Source of the DNA: DASRHT01 sp035650355
Lineage (GTDB): Bacteria; Chloroflexota; Ktedonobacteria; Ktedonobacterales; Ktedonobacteraceae
Direction: 5' to 3'
Length of the DNA stretch: 64,000 bases
Assembly: GCA_035650355.1 (NCBI GenBank)
Contig: DASRHT010000104.1
Coordinates: 62,001-126,000, forward strand
The notes beneath the pieces are model-generated. The model saw nothing but the letters and a program-made list of their open reading frames with translations. It was not told the origin of the DNA and made no database searches. Position 1 is the stretch's first letter, and each line of letters starts with the position of its first letter. The translations under genes were made by a program, and so were the position numbers. Below are positions 44,110-51,878 of this stretch, piece after piece.

Positions 44110-44817
44110 TTAGCTGATGACTTGCGACTGATTAACGAGGTGGGGAAAACCATCATGGCAATCGACAAGATACCTTGATGAAAGATCGTTTGTGTGGGCT
44201 TTGCCTGCGATGATATGGTACCCTCTCGATGAATATTTACGATTCGTGACTACCTTGCCCGGCCCAAGAATATAGATGATCTCCCCGGTACGTTGCTGGT
44301 CACGCTCTTTGATGGTGATGATATTTCCCAGATCATACTCACCCGTCTGAGGCGGCCCAAAAAGAGTCATGAGCTGTTGTTCATCATGGATATTAAGCGC
44401 ATAGGGCTCGTAGATGCGATGCCCATTTCTGAGGTATTCAGCGATAGGGATACGCTCATCGGTCTCCATGGTAATGATCCAGAGGCTTAAAAATGGTTGT
44501 GGTTGTATCACATCGACAGGACTCCAGATCAACGCTCTGGGCAGGGGTTGAGCACTCAGGGTGTCGCGAGCAGCGCGTTCGAACAATTTGATTTGAACAA
44601 GACGAAGGATCGAATCGCTCCCCTGCCGACTGAGACTTGAGAGATCAGATATTTCGATCTTACCCACAGTCACACTGGCTTGCATACCAAAGTTTTGCCA
44701 GTCAATAGGATCAAGTGTGATGTGTAGTTCCTGGCAGATGGTTATTAGCTGTTGAGCATTTTTGTAGGCTTCATCTGGCTCCTGAGCACTGTTTCTACGT
44801 GAGTAGGTCATGGTCAA
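44110..44817 (-). CDS. hypothetical protein (235 aa)
   Basis: I do not recognise the family. The start has AAAGGAG about 9 bases upstream. The sequence is mostly globular, with alternating strands, no transmembrane segment and no signal peptide. A C-terminal part beginning GEYDLGNIITIKERD and ending NDLSSRYLVDCHDGFPHLV reads like a small beta barrel (SH3/KOW-like). The gene after it on the same strand is the LacI promoter region; before it is a 104-aa unknown protein. No function is assigned. Confidence 0.6.
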   Translation of the reverse strand: MTMTYSRRNSAQEPDEAYKNAQQLITICQELHITLDPIDWQNFGMQASVTVGKIEISDLSSLSRQGSDSILRLVQIKLFERAARDTLSAQPLPRALIWSPVDVIQPQPFLSLWIITMETDERIPIAEYLRNGHRIYEPYALNIHDEQQLMTLFGPPQTGEYDLGNIITIKERDQQRTGEIIYILGPGKVVTNRKYSSRGYHIIAGKAHTNDLSSRYLVDCHDGFPHLVNQSQVIS

Positions 44818-44945
44818 TAACTCCTTTTGAGACCGCTACACAGCCTTGTCCGCTGCTCCGTTTGAAGTTCTTCTGGAACAGAGTCAAGAGGGAAGGTGAT
44901 CCTCTTCTCTTTTTTTGAAGGTATCTTTTATCTAAACATCATCGA

Positions 44946-45260
44946 TTACCAGGGCCAGAGCATCAGCCCTTGCAAGCGTCTGACAGTTTGTTCATAGCGA
45001 TTGGCGGCATCAGCATGAGGCACGCTTTTATCTGGAGGCTGTTCAGTCAGAGCCTTCAAAGTTCGCTGTTGTTCTGTTTTCCATCTCTCTTCAGGGTATC
45101 CCTGTGATACGACGTTCAGAAGAGTCATGACGAGAGCATAGTCTGAAGAAGAAAGCTTGTCATACCTCATCGCCTCTTGCACACGGGCGGAATATGCACT
45201 GGCATCGCCAATCCTACGTTGAGGAGTTCGCTCGTCGGTCTCAGAAAATTGCGTACTCAT
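44946..45260 (-). CDS. hypothetical protein (104 aa)
   Basis: It is not recognised. It is a small, charged, mainly helical protein that starts MSTQFSETDERTPQRRIGDA and ends QGLMLWPW. GAGGGAA lies about 8 bases upstream of the ATG. It reads toward the 235-aa unknown with a 128-base gap, so the two may be one transcript. The 357 bases upstream (45261-45617) contain only the family A MITE. Confidence 0.55.
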   Translation of the reverse strand: MSTQFSETDERTPQRRIGDASAYSARVQEAMRYDKLSSSDYALVMTLLNVVSQGYPEERWKTEQQRTLKALTEQPPDKSVPHADAANRYEQTVRRLQGLMLWPW

Positions 45261-45394
45261 CGTTTTGTTCCCTCACTTATCTACTTCATCCTCTCACCCA
45301 TTTCAGAACATCTATCAGATTCATTGAGCATGAAGTCCTCCTAATAGTATAGCATAAACAAAGGGTGGCCGGTGAATTACAAACAGAAATTCGC

Positions 45395-45569
45395 AGGGCT
45401 TTTTAGTTTTCGTCATGCTCGCAGGGCGAAGCCCTGCTCGCAAGAGGAGAGAGGTGCAGGCAACGCCGCGTCGCGGGGTTGCCTGCACCTCTCTCCTCTT
45501 GCCCTGCCCCCGAACGGGGCGCGAACCCAGGCGGCAGGAGTCAGAGGAGAGGAACACGGAAAAGCCCTG
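45395..45569 (+). mobile_element. MITE family A, copy 3
   Basis: It starts CAGGGCTTTTTAGTTTTC and ends AAAAGCCCTG at 45569. CAGAAATTCG is present exactly on each side (45385-45394 and 45570-45579), a clean 10-bp target duplication. The core hairpin arm reads AAGAGGAGAG where copy 2 has AAGGGGAGAG, and the opposite arm has the matching change. One uncompensated mismatch sits near the hairpin tip. Confidence 0.9.
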
Positions 45570-45617
45570 CAGAAATTCGCGTTTCTTCCGCATGATGGAG
45601 TACTCGAACGTCTGCCA

Positions 45618-47426
45618 TTAATGACCTGCATTAGTGACCCACCAATCGGCGACATTCCATATACTAGCCACTTGATCGGGGTGAGGCAAGACGTTCTGGA
45701 CGCGTGTAGCCGCCACCATGATGTTTATTTCGGTGTAGAGAGGGATCACGTACGCCTGCTCGGCAAGGCGGCGCAGGAAACGATGGTAGGCAGCGACTCT
45801 ATCGGGGAATGAGACGGCATCACGCCCCTGCTGTAATGCTTGATCGATGATAGGGTCGTTGACGCGGCCATAGTTGCCAAGATCGGGATGCAGACTATCG
45901 GGAATCTGGGAAGAGTGGAATACCGCATATTCATCATCTGGCTCCGGGCTATTGGCATAGGTGAACAGCGCCATGTCGTAAGCTCCGGTTGCCAGGATGC
46001 CGCCCCTGGTGTAGACGCCGAAAAACGTGTTCAGGGGGTAATAGCTGATCTGCACCGCGATACCGACCGCCTGGAGATCGTGCTGAATCGCCTGAGCTAC
46101 GGCAGCTCGTAATGGTTGGTCGCTGGTCGTCACCAGGCGAAGCGTGAAAGCCTGCCCTGCCTTCCTCAACTGCCCTTGCGTATCCGGCAGCCAGCCTGCC
46201 TGCGCCAATAATTTGCGGGCAGAGGCCGGATCGTATACCGATGGCTGGATGGTCGCATCATAGTATAACGACGGTGCAGGCTCTACCTGCGTGGCCCGTC
46301 TCGCACAATCGGGCAGGTGCAGAACCATCTTGATGATGCCGCAGATATCAAGCGCTTGCTGGATTGCCTTGCGCACATTCACCTCACGCAATTGGGGACT
46401 GGTAGTATTGAGGTCAAGATGCTCATAGGCGGCAGTCGCAACCCGCAATACGTTCAGGTTGGAGGGCAGGTGTGCGAGCGCAGGAAGGTCGCCTTCCATG
46501 TACCCCTGGCTTACGTCAACCTCTCCACGTTGTACTGCCTGGATAAGTTCAGACACAGAGCCATATGACCGGTAGACGAGCTGCGTCAGAAAGGGGCCAT
46601 GAAAGGTCGTAGAAGTATAATAGGTATTCGGCCCCAGCGTATAACGCTGCCCATCAAGCCAGCTTAAAAGTTTATAGGGGCCGCTTGTCACCTGGGGAGT
46701 CTGATAGACCGATGGCGTATTCTGCAGATCAATGGGCCGCAGCTTGCCCCATACATGCTGGGGAGCCGCGTAAGGTAGATAAAAAAGATACGGTCCAAAG
46801 GGCCGCTTCATATGCAGGATGACCGTAAAATTATCCGGCGTATCAATGTTTGCTATCTGATCGTAGCCGCTGGTGAGGGTGGCTCCCGTGTCAGCATCTT
46901 GATTGAGACGCCACCAGTATTGAAAATCGCTCGCCACGATGGGCTGCCCATCCGACCAGCGCAGGTCGTGGCGCAGGTGCATCACAATCGTTTTTCCCTG
47001 ATCCTGCACGCCGCCATTCTCCGGCAGCGGCACCTCCGTCAATTGATCGGGATGGACATGAAACTGTTGATCATAGAAGACAGGGCGCGCCCAGAGCGCA
47101 TCATCCAGGGTGAAATCAGCAGGAGAGCTGGCAAAGAGAGGATTCACGGCGCTCGGGAACTGAAGGCCGGCCAGAACCAGTTTGCCGGTATGGGTGTAAG
47201 CGGACGGAACAGGGGTAAAGCTATATGGCCCAAGAAGAGGTCGGGATGCTGATATTTGAGCGGAGGACGGGGCATCACTGCAAGCCAGCAACAGGCAGCA
47301 TAATGGGGCGATGAGCAAAGAAGCAAGGACACTATGGTAATGCCGACCACTACGGCGGATACAGCATCTCAAAGCAGAGGTGATGCTCCGCCGTAGTGGT
47401 CGTTGTCTGCCATGCCTTACGAACAT
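45618..47426 (-). CDS. oligopeptide-type ABC solute-binding lipoprotein (orphan)
   Basis: The 602-aa protein has an Arg-rich leader, a hydrophobic helix and lipobox LLLAC (Cys49). The SBP family 5 fold follows (DLRWSDGQPIVASDFQYWW, LDICGIIKMVLHL). Family members bind peptides, nickel or sugars for ABC import. No permease or ATPase gene is adjacent. It starts 4 bases after the membrane protein stop; the longer ATG at 47528 would overlap that gene by about 100 bases and is less likely. The linkage to a sigma factor suggests a sensing role or transport shared with a distant permease. Confidence 0.85.
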   Translation of the reverse strand: MFVRHGRQRPLRRSITSALRCCIRRSGRHYHSVLASLLIAPLCCLLLACSDAPSSAQISASRPLLGPYSFTPVPSAYTHTGKLVLAGLQFPSAVNPLFASSPADFTLDDALWARPVFYDQQFHVHPDQLTEVPLPENGGVQDQGKTIVMHLRHDLRWSDGQPIVASDFQYWWRLNQDADTGATLTSGYDQIANIDTPDNFTVILHMKRPFGPYLFYLPYAAPQHVWGKLRPIDLQNTPSVYQTPQVTSGPYKLLSWLDGQRYTLGPNTYYTSTTFHGPFLTQLVYRSYGSVSELIQAVQRGEVDVSQGYMEGDLPALAHLPSNLNVLRVATAAYEHLDLNTTSPQLREVNVRKAIQQALDICGIIKMVLHLPDCARRATQVEPAPSLYYDATIQPSVYDPASARKLLAQAGWLPDTQGQLRKAGQAFTLRLVTTSDQPLRAAVAQAIQHDLQAVGIAVQISYYPLNTFFGVYTRGGILATGAYDMALFTYANSPEPDDEYAVFHSSQIPDSLHPDLGNYGRVNDPIIDQALQQGRDAVSFPDRVAAYHRFLRRLAEQAYVIPLYTEINIMVAATRVQNVLPHPDQVASIWNVADWWVTNAGH

Positions 47427-47430
47427 GCCA

Positions 47431-48618
47431 TCAATTGACCCCGATAGAGTTTCTAAATGTAGAGGGGTCGTCCCCAACAACCAGCGAAGGCCCGTCGTCG
47501 CTATCGGTGAAGATAATATCGCCGGCAAACAACTCCGGCGCTCGATAGGATGAAGTCACATCGAGGCTACCGGCATGGGCAGCGTGAACGATATCTAAGG
47601 CTTGCAGCGAATCGGCGATAGAGCGCAAAGCAACGCTATCGATGTTATCGCGCTGGTCGCCGACAATCCAGAAAATCACGCCTTTGATCTCGTAAATGAG
47701 TTCGCTCCGCTCGCCATACTGCCACTCGTATGTTTGATTAACCTGGTTCCACTGACCATTGACATAGATGGCAACCTGCCCACTGGTACCAATTTGTATC
47801 TGCTGGGCCGCGCCTAGCATCACCTCCTGGTACACATTGCCCACAGGCTTAAACTCGCAAATAGAGATTTTCCCTCTCCCTGGGTCAAGGGGAGAAGCGT
47901 CAGGAGAGTTTTGCTGATAATCTAGCTCCAGGATCGGACCATCAGCCCAGGTCTGATGAACCCAGTACAGATAGATTTTATTCAAAGTGTAGCTCTTGAG
48001 CAGAGCATTAGATGTGGGCCAGTACATCTGGAAATTCATCTGGCGTTGCGCATCCTGTAAATTCGTATCTGATGAAATCCTGGCCGCTTTATCTACTCCT
48101 GAACTCTGGCTCTGGTGGCTTGCGTTAGCCGCAATGGTGGGATAATTTTGCACCAGCATAACCCCACTATGCTTGCCAGAGAGCAATACTGCCAGCCCCG
48201 AGGCGAACGCCGGTCCTGTTACCACTATCGTCAGAAAGACAAAAAGCAAACAGGCCACGACCGGTAACGAACGAGATAGGGATAGCGTTTTCCTTATCGC
48301 TTGTAAAGGCGATTCGTAGGAACGATACAGGCGTCGGGACAGGCTCAGGCGACGAAAAACGCGAGCGCTCACTTTTTTTTCAAAGCCCGGCTCAACCGCT
48401 TGAAAACGCTGGTCATCTGAATCTAGCAGCGTTTGCACATAATAGGGAGGAGTTTGCTCCTGTTCGGGTATCAGGAGAACTTCCAGTTCGTGGGCAAACG
48501 CGATATCCTCCGCAGAGAAGTCATCTGGGAGCAACCGACCATGTATGAAAAAATGGGAGAGGGTATCCTCAGACCCATTTTCGTCAGGTAAAGATTCCTC
48601 AAATTCGCTCATACTCAT
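47431..48618 (-). CDS. anti-sigma-like membrane protein
   Basis: The product is 395 aa. The N-terminal cytoplasmic part (about 1-120) is acidic. One transmembrane helix (SLPVVACLLFVFLTIVV, about 127-143) leads to a large extracytoplasmic domain with Trp/Tyr-rich strands (YLYWVHQTWADGPILELDY). The gene overlaps the end of the ECF sigma gene by 20 bases, the usual arrangement for a sigma/anti-sigma pair. The start at 48618 has GGAA 7 bases upstream; the open frame begins further up, but only within the sigma gene. No zinc-binding anti-sigma motif was noticed. Confidence 0.7.
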   Translation of the reverse strand: MSMSEFEESLPDENGSEDTLSHFFIHGRLLPDDFSAEDIAFAHELEVLLIPEQEQTPPYYVQTLLDSDDQRFQAVEPGFEKKVSARVFRRLSLSRRLYRSYESPLQAIRKTLSLSRSLPVVACLLFVFLTIVVTGPAFASGLAVLLSGKHSGVMLVQNYPTIAANASHQSQSSGVDKAARISSDTNLQDAQRQMNFQMYWPTSNALLKSYTLNKIYLYWVHQTWADGPILELDYQQNSPDASPLDPGRGKISICEFKPVGNVYQEVMLGAAQQIQIGTSGQVAIYVNGQWNQVNQTYEWQYGERSELIYEIKGVIFWIVGDQRDNIDSVALRSIADSLQALDIVHAAHAGSLDVTSSYRAPELFAGDIIFTDSDDGPSLVVGDDPSTFRNSIGVN

Positions 48619-49264
48619 GTGCATGTTCCTTGAGCGCCTCGCGTAAGCTTTTCCGTGCTCGCCAGAGTCGCGTATCGACGGCATGGCGGGTAAGCCCCGT
48701 TTTTGTCGCAAGTTCCTCTGTGCTTGCAAATTTAAAATAGCGTTGGTAAATCAAATAACGGTCAAGCTCAGGCAACGTTGCCAAGGCCAGACGCAGTTCT
48801 TCGCGTCTTTCACTTTGCTCCAATAAATGTTCCATACTCGCTTCTGGATGAGGTGGCAAGATGACCCGATTATCATACTCATAGCCCCAACCAAAAGATT
48901 TTCGACTTCCCAGGCCATCCGACGAGGCCCATTGCCGGCTCTCATCCGCTGATTGCAAGTTAAACGTCTGCCGACGACATAATTGGCGACGGCGGTCCAG
49001 CGCAATGTATTTGGCCCGCATCGTCAACCACGTTCTCAGGGTTCCTCGGCCAGAGTCAAAGGTATCGATCTCTTGCCAGACGGCGATAAACAGGTCATTG
49101 ACACACTCTTCAGCATCCTGTGCCACGCCCACGCCATCCAGGACTAAACGAATAAAATAAAACATTTCACGAGAATACCGGGAGATGAGAGTTTCCAATC
49201 CATCTGGATCGTGCTCTTGCAGTCGTTTGGCGAGGTCGTCATCTGACCAGTCATGTCGCACCAT
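48599..49264 (-). CDS. ECF RNA polymerase sigma factor
   Basis: The 221-aa protein has sigma region 2 (AEECVNDLFIAVWQEIDTFD and LRTWLTMRAKYIALDRRR) and region 4 (LDRYLIYQRYFKFASTEELA then THAVDTRLWRARKSL-type helix). The linker of about 60 residues is long for ECF factors. ATG 49264 is preferred over 49267 because AAGGAG is then 5 bases upstream. It heads a three-gene overlapping set with a membrane protein and a binding lipoprotein, likely a signal relay from outside the cell. Confidence 0.88.
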   Translation of the reverse strand: MVRHDWSDDDLAKRLQEHDPDGLETLISRYSREMFYFIRLVLDGVGVAQDAEECVNDLFIAVWQEIDTFDSGRGTLRTWLTMRAKYIALDRRRQLCRRQTFNLQSADESRQWASSDGLGSRKSFGWGYEYDNRVILPPHPEASMEHLLEQSERREELRLALATLPELDRYLIYQRYFKFASTEELATKTGLTRHAVDTRLWRARKSLREALKEHAHEYERI

Positions 49265-49562
49265 CATCGCTCCTTAAACAGACCCGGGTACGGCTCCTCA
49301 ATCCGACTGGGCGGTCGAATTTGCATCCCTGCATATGATGCTACAAGATGAGGAAGAACGATACACCTGATCATGGTACACTCACCATCACCTTGATGAA
49401 TATACGTTCGTAAGATACACATATCTCTCACGGTTCAGGCTGTTTACAATTGTGCTAAAAAGAACGATAAATGTCAAGCTCCTCAGAAACCCTACATACC
49501 GGGCAAACGGCGGCGCGAAAACGAGTTCCGGCCTTCTATAATTACGATTTGTTCCTATTCGA

Positions 49563-49571
49563 TGCTATAAT
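49563..49571 (+). promoter_or_regulatory. extended -10 promoter of the DUF1028 gene
   Basis: TGCTATAAT (49563-49571) is an extended -10 element, 39 bases before the ATG at 49611. No good -35 is visible, as expected for extended -10 promoters. The rest of the 346-base divergent gap (49265-49610) shows no gene. Confidence 0.55.
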
Positions 49572-49610
49572 ATCTTCATCATCTTTAACTTCTATGGCGG
49601 AGATAGATCC

Positions 49611-50465
49611 ATGACATTCTCTATTATAGCACGAGATGCAGCAAAAGGCGAATGGGGCATTGCGGTACAATCCAAATTTCTCGCGGTTGGCGCGGTCGTT
49701 CCCTGGGCGCGGGCGGGCGTTGGGGCTATCGCGACGCAAGCCTGGGCGAATACCAGCTATGGGCCACAGGGGCTTGACCTGCTGGCAAGCGGCTTATCGG
49801 CGCAGGAGACACTGAAGAGGCTGCTTCAGGCCGATGATGGCCGCGCTGATCGTCAGCTTGGTATTGTGGGAGCGAGCGGCGCACCGGTAACGTATACCGG
49901 CGAGAAATGTTTTCCCTGGGCCGGTGGCCTTATAGGAGAAGATTACGCCTGCCAGGGCAATATTCTCGTCAGCGAGGATACCGTACGCGCAATGGCACGA
50001 ACCTTTGAAGAGACAGCGGGCCTCCTCTGCGACCGGCTGCTCGCGGCTCTGGCTGCCGGTCAGGCGGCAGGCGGAGATAGTCGCGGACAGCAATCGGCGG
50101 CGCTGCTGGTTGTACGCGAGCGTGGCGGCTATGGCGGCTTTAACGACCGCTTTATCGATCTGCGTGTGGACGATAGTTCTCATCCCATCGACGAGTTGCA
50201 GCGCATCCTGCAACTGCATAAACTCTATCTCTTTCCCACCAGTCCGCAAGATATCCTCTTGATCGATCAGGAGCTGGCGCGCGAAATTCAGGAAATCCTG
50301 ACGCTCACGGGCGATTACCAGGGCAGCATCAGCGGCACCTATGATGAAGTTACGCGTGACGCCTTCCGCAAATTTAGCGGGCGAGAAAACCTGGAGGAGC
50401 GCTGGTTTGAAGATGCCCGCATTGATCGAGTCGTATTGGAGTTTATGCGTGAAAAGATCAAATAG
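49611..50465 (+). CDS. DUF1028 protein with C-terminal peptidoglycan-binding-like part
   Basis: The 284-aa protein has the DUF1028 Ntn-hydrolase-like fold in residues 1-210: MTFSIIARD, WGIAVQSKFLAVGAVVPWA, then GIGAIATQA-like ATQAWANTSYGPQGL. The C-terminal 65 residues (ILTLTGDYQGSISGTYDEVT) resemble a peptidoglycan-binding repeat, a common DUF1028 extension. No signal peptide is seen. The biochemical role is unknown. GGAG is 8 bases upstream of the ATG. It is convergent with kptA with a one-base gap. Confidence 0.9.
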   Translation: MTFSIIARDAAKGEWGIAVQSKFLAVGAVVPWARAGVGAIATQAWANTSYGPQGLDLLASGLSAQETLKRLLQADDGRADRQLGIVGASGAPVTYTGEKCFPWAGGLIGEDYACQGNILVSEDTVRAMARTFEETAGLLCDRLLAALAAGQAAGGDSRGQQSAALLVVRERGGYGGFNDRFIDLRVDDSSHPIDELQRILQLHKLYLFPTSPQDILLIDQELAREIQEILTLTGDYQGSISGTYDEVTRDAFRKFSGRENLEERWFEDARIDRVVLEFMREKIK

Positions 50466-50466
50466 G

Positions 50467-51021
50467 CTAGCGCCCAATGCTAGGCTGAATATACTCATTG
50501 GGAACATAGTCTGCCAGCCAGACCATATCGTTGCCGAGATAAAATTTAATCCCATCTTGATGGGCCTGCAAGGCGGAAACTTCGAGGATTACGGGCTTGC
50601 GCGTCCTACGCAGCGCCACCTGCCACGCCGTTGCTCTATCGGCGGAAAGATGCACATATTGGCGGTTCATGGCCCGCAATCCATCGAGTTTAATGGCCTC
50701 GGCAGCTTCCCCGGTCGTGCCGTGAAAGAGAATAGCGGGAGGAGTAGCGGCCTCTCGTTTCATCTTCTGAGCCACAGAATGACCGTAATAGGCACGAATT
50801 TTGCCGTCTTGCATCTCGTAGCGTTTTTTATCTGATTGAGCGATAACGGCTGCGAAATCTTCCTCCTGCACATTGCGCCACGCGCTACGGCGACGCAGGG
50901 CAGCAAGCAAATCCTGCACCAGCACCCACCCTTCTTCATCCAGCGTAATGCCGAAGCTGGCCGGGTCATGGCGCAGCGCATACGCCAGCGTGCGGCTTAA
51001 TTGAACAAGATCTTGTTTCAT
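50467..51021 (-). CDS. kptA: RNA 2'-phosphotransferase (Tpt1/KptA)
   Basis: The 184-aa enzyme is predicted to transfer an internal RNA 2'-phosphate to NAD+, giving ADP-ribose 1''-2''-cyclic phosphate. It has the family motifs LSRTLAYALRHDP (residues about 8-20), LFHGT (about 98-102) and YVHLSAD (about 122-128). The ATG at 51021 has GGGGTG upstream; a GTG at 51030 is the alternative. In eukaryotes the enzyme completes tRNA splicing; the bacterial substrate is not settled. It is a complete and seemingly intact copy. Confidence 0.92.
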   Translation of the reverse strand: MKQDLVQLSRTLAYALRHDPASFGITLDEEGWVLVQDLLAALRRRSAWRNVQEEDFAAVIAQSDKKRYEMQDGKIRAYYGHSVAQKMKREAATPPAILFHGTTGEAAEAIKLDGLRAMNRQYVHLSADRATAWQVALRRTRKPVILEVSALQAHQDGIKFYLGNDMVWLADYVPNEYIQPSIGR

Positions 51022-51092
51022 GATGGTCACCCCTGTTTTTACTACAGTATAGTGAAAATGATGCTATTGTACAATTAATCTGATTCTCAGCA

Positions 51093-51258
51093 CGGGGCTT
51101 CTCAAACGTTGTCTTTTCATCCAGAACGGCTCGCATGCGAGCCGTTCTGGAGAGGAAGGTGCTGGCGGTGGGCTGCGCCCACCGCCAGCACCTTCCTCTC
51201 CCCGTGAGCGCCGAAGGCGCGAGCAGTCAGAGCACACACCGACTTTTGAGAAGCCCTG
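51093..51258 (+). mobile_element. MITE family B, copy 3
   Basis: It begins CGGGGCTTCTCAAACG and ends ACTTTTGAGAAGCCCTG. ATTCTCAGCA is repeated exactly at 51083-51092 and 51259-51268, a perfect 10-bp target duplication. The core hairpin pairs AGGAAGGTGCTGGCGGTGGG with its complement. A GAACGGCTCGCATGCGAGCC palindrome and a GCGCCGAAGGCGC hairpin are also inside. The remainder of the 374-base gap to the NUDIX gene contains nothing recognisable. Confidence 0.9.
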
Positions 51259-51395
51259 ATTCTCAGCAGGAGCGCACGTCTGCGACGCTCGTCACGTTTG
51301 GGAGGGGTAGTGGCACCATGCGAGAAGCCGCGCGACCTGCACCACGCAAGGCGAAAATACTCAGAGTCAGACTCTAAAAAAGTAAGGAGAAACTG

Positions 51396-51833
51396 ATGCC
51401 GACAGAAAAATTTAAGGTGCTGGTAGCTGTTCATCTTTTTCTGATCCGTAACGCTGAGATTTTGCTGTTACGTCGCTACAATACCGGCTATGCTGATGGG
51501 CAATATAGCGTCATTGCGGGTCATCTGGATGGGAACGAGGAGATCAAGGCAGCAATGATCCGTGAGGCAAAAGAGGAAGCCGGGATCACGCTTTCTCCAC
51601 AGGACCTCCAGGTGGTCGGCGTTATGCATCGTAAAGCTGAAGATGAGCGCATCGATTTTTTTCTCGCAGCGACGTGGTGGGACGGTGAAATCGTCAATGC
51701 TGAACCGCATAAATGCGACGAGCTGGCGTGGTACGCTCTGGATGCGCTGCCAGCAAACGTTGTCCCTTATGTAAAGAAAGCCATCGATAACTACCGGCAA
51801 AACAACTGGTTTGATAGTTTTGGCTGGTCGTAG
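51396..51833 (+). CDS. NUDIX hydrolase
   Basis: The 145-aa protein has a full Nudix box: G at about 47, then REAKEEAGI at about 57-65, matching GX5EX7REUXEEXGU. A long hydrophobic strand (VLVAVHLFLIRN) precedes it. It would hydrolyse a nucleoside diphosphate linked to some moiety; substrate is open (ADP-ribose, dinucleotides or modified NTPs). AAGGAG lies 6 bases before the ATG. Confidence 0.93.
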   Translation: MPTEKFKVLVAVHLFLIRNAEILLLRRYNTGYADGQYSVIAGHLDGNEEIKAAMIREAKEEAGITLSPQDLQVVGVMHRKAEDERIDFFLAATWWDGEIVNAEPHKCDELAWYALDALPANVVPYVKKAIDNYRQNNWFDSFGWS

Positions 51834-51842
51834 CAACACAAA

Positions 51843-51865
51843 AGGGCACCCGTTCAGGGTGCCCT
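51843..51865 (-). terminator. terminator of the Fe-S flavoprotein gene
   Basis: AGGGCACCC (51843-51851) and GGGTGCCCT (51857-51865) form a 9-bp stem with a 5-base loop. On the minus strand it is followed by TTT and further T-rich sequence, 14 bases after the stop at 51879. It lies between convergent genes. Confidence 0.65.
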
Positions 51866-51878
51866 GCTGTATTAAAAG

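Noticed and set aside
47427..47528. Earlier start for the solute-binding lipoprotein
   Set aside because: It would overlap the membrane protein gene by about 100 bases and add residues unlike a signal peptide.
48619..48729. Earlier start for the anti-sigma-like protein
   Set aside because: The extension lies inside the sigma gene and has no RBS.
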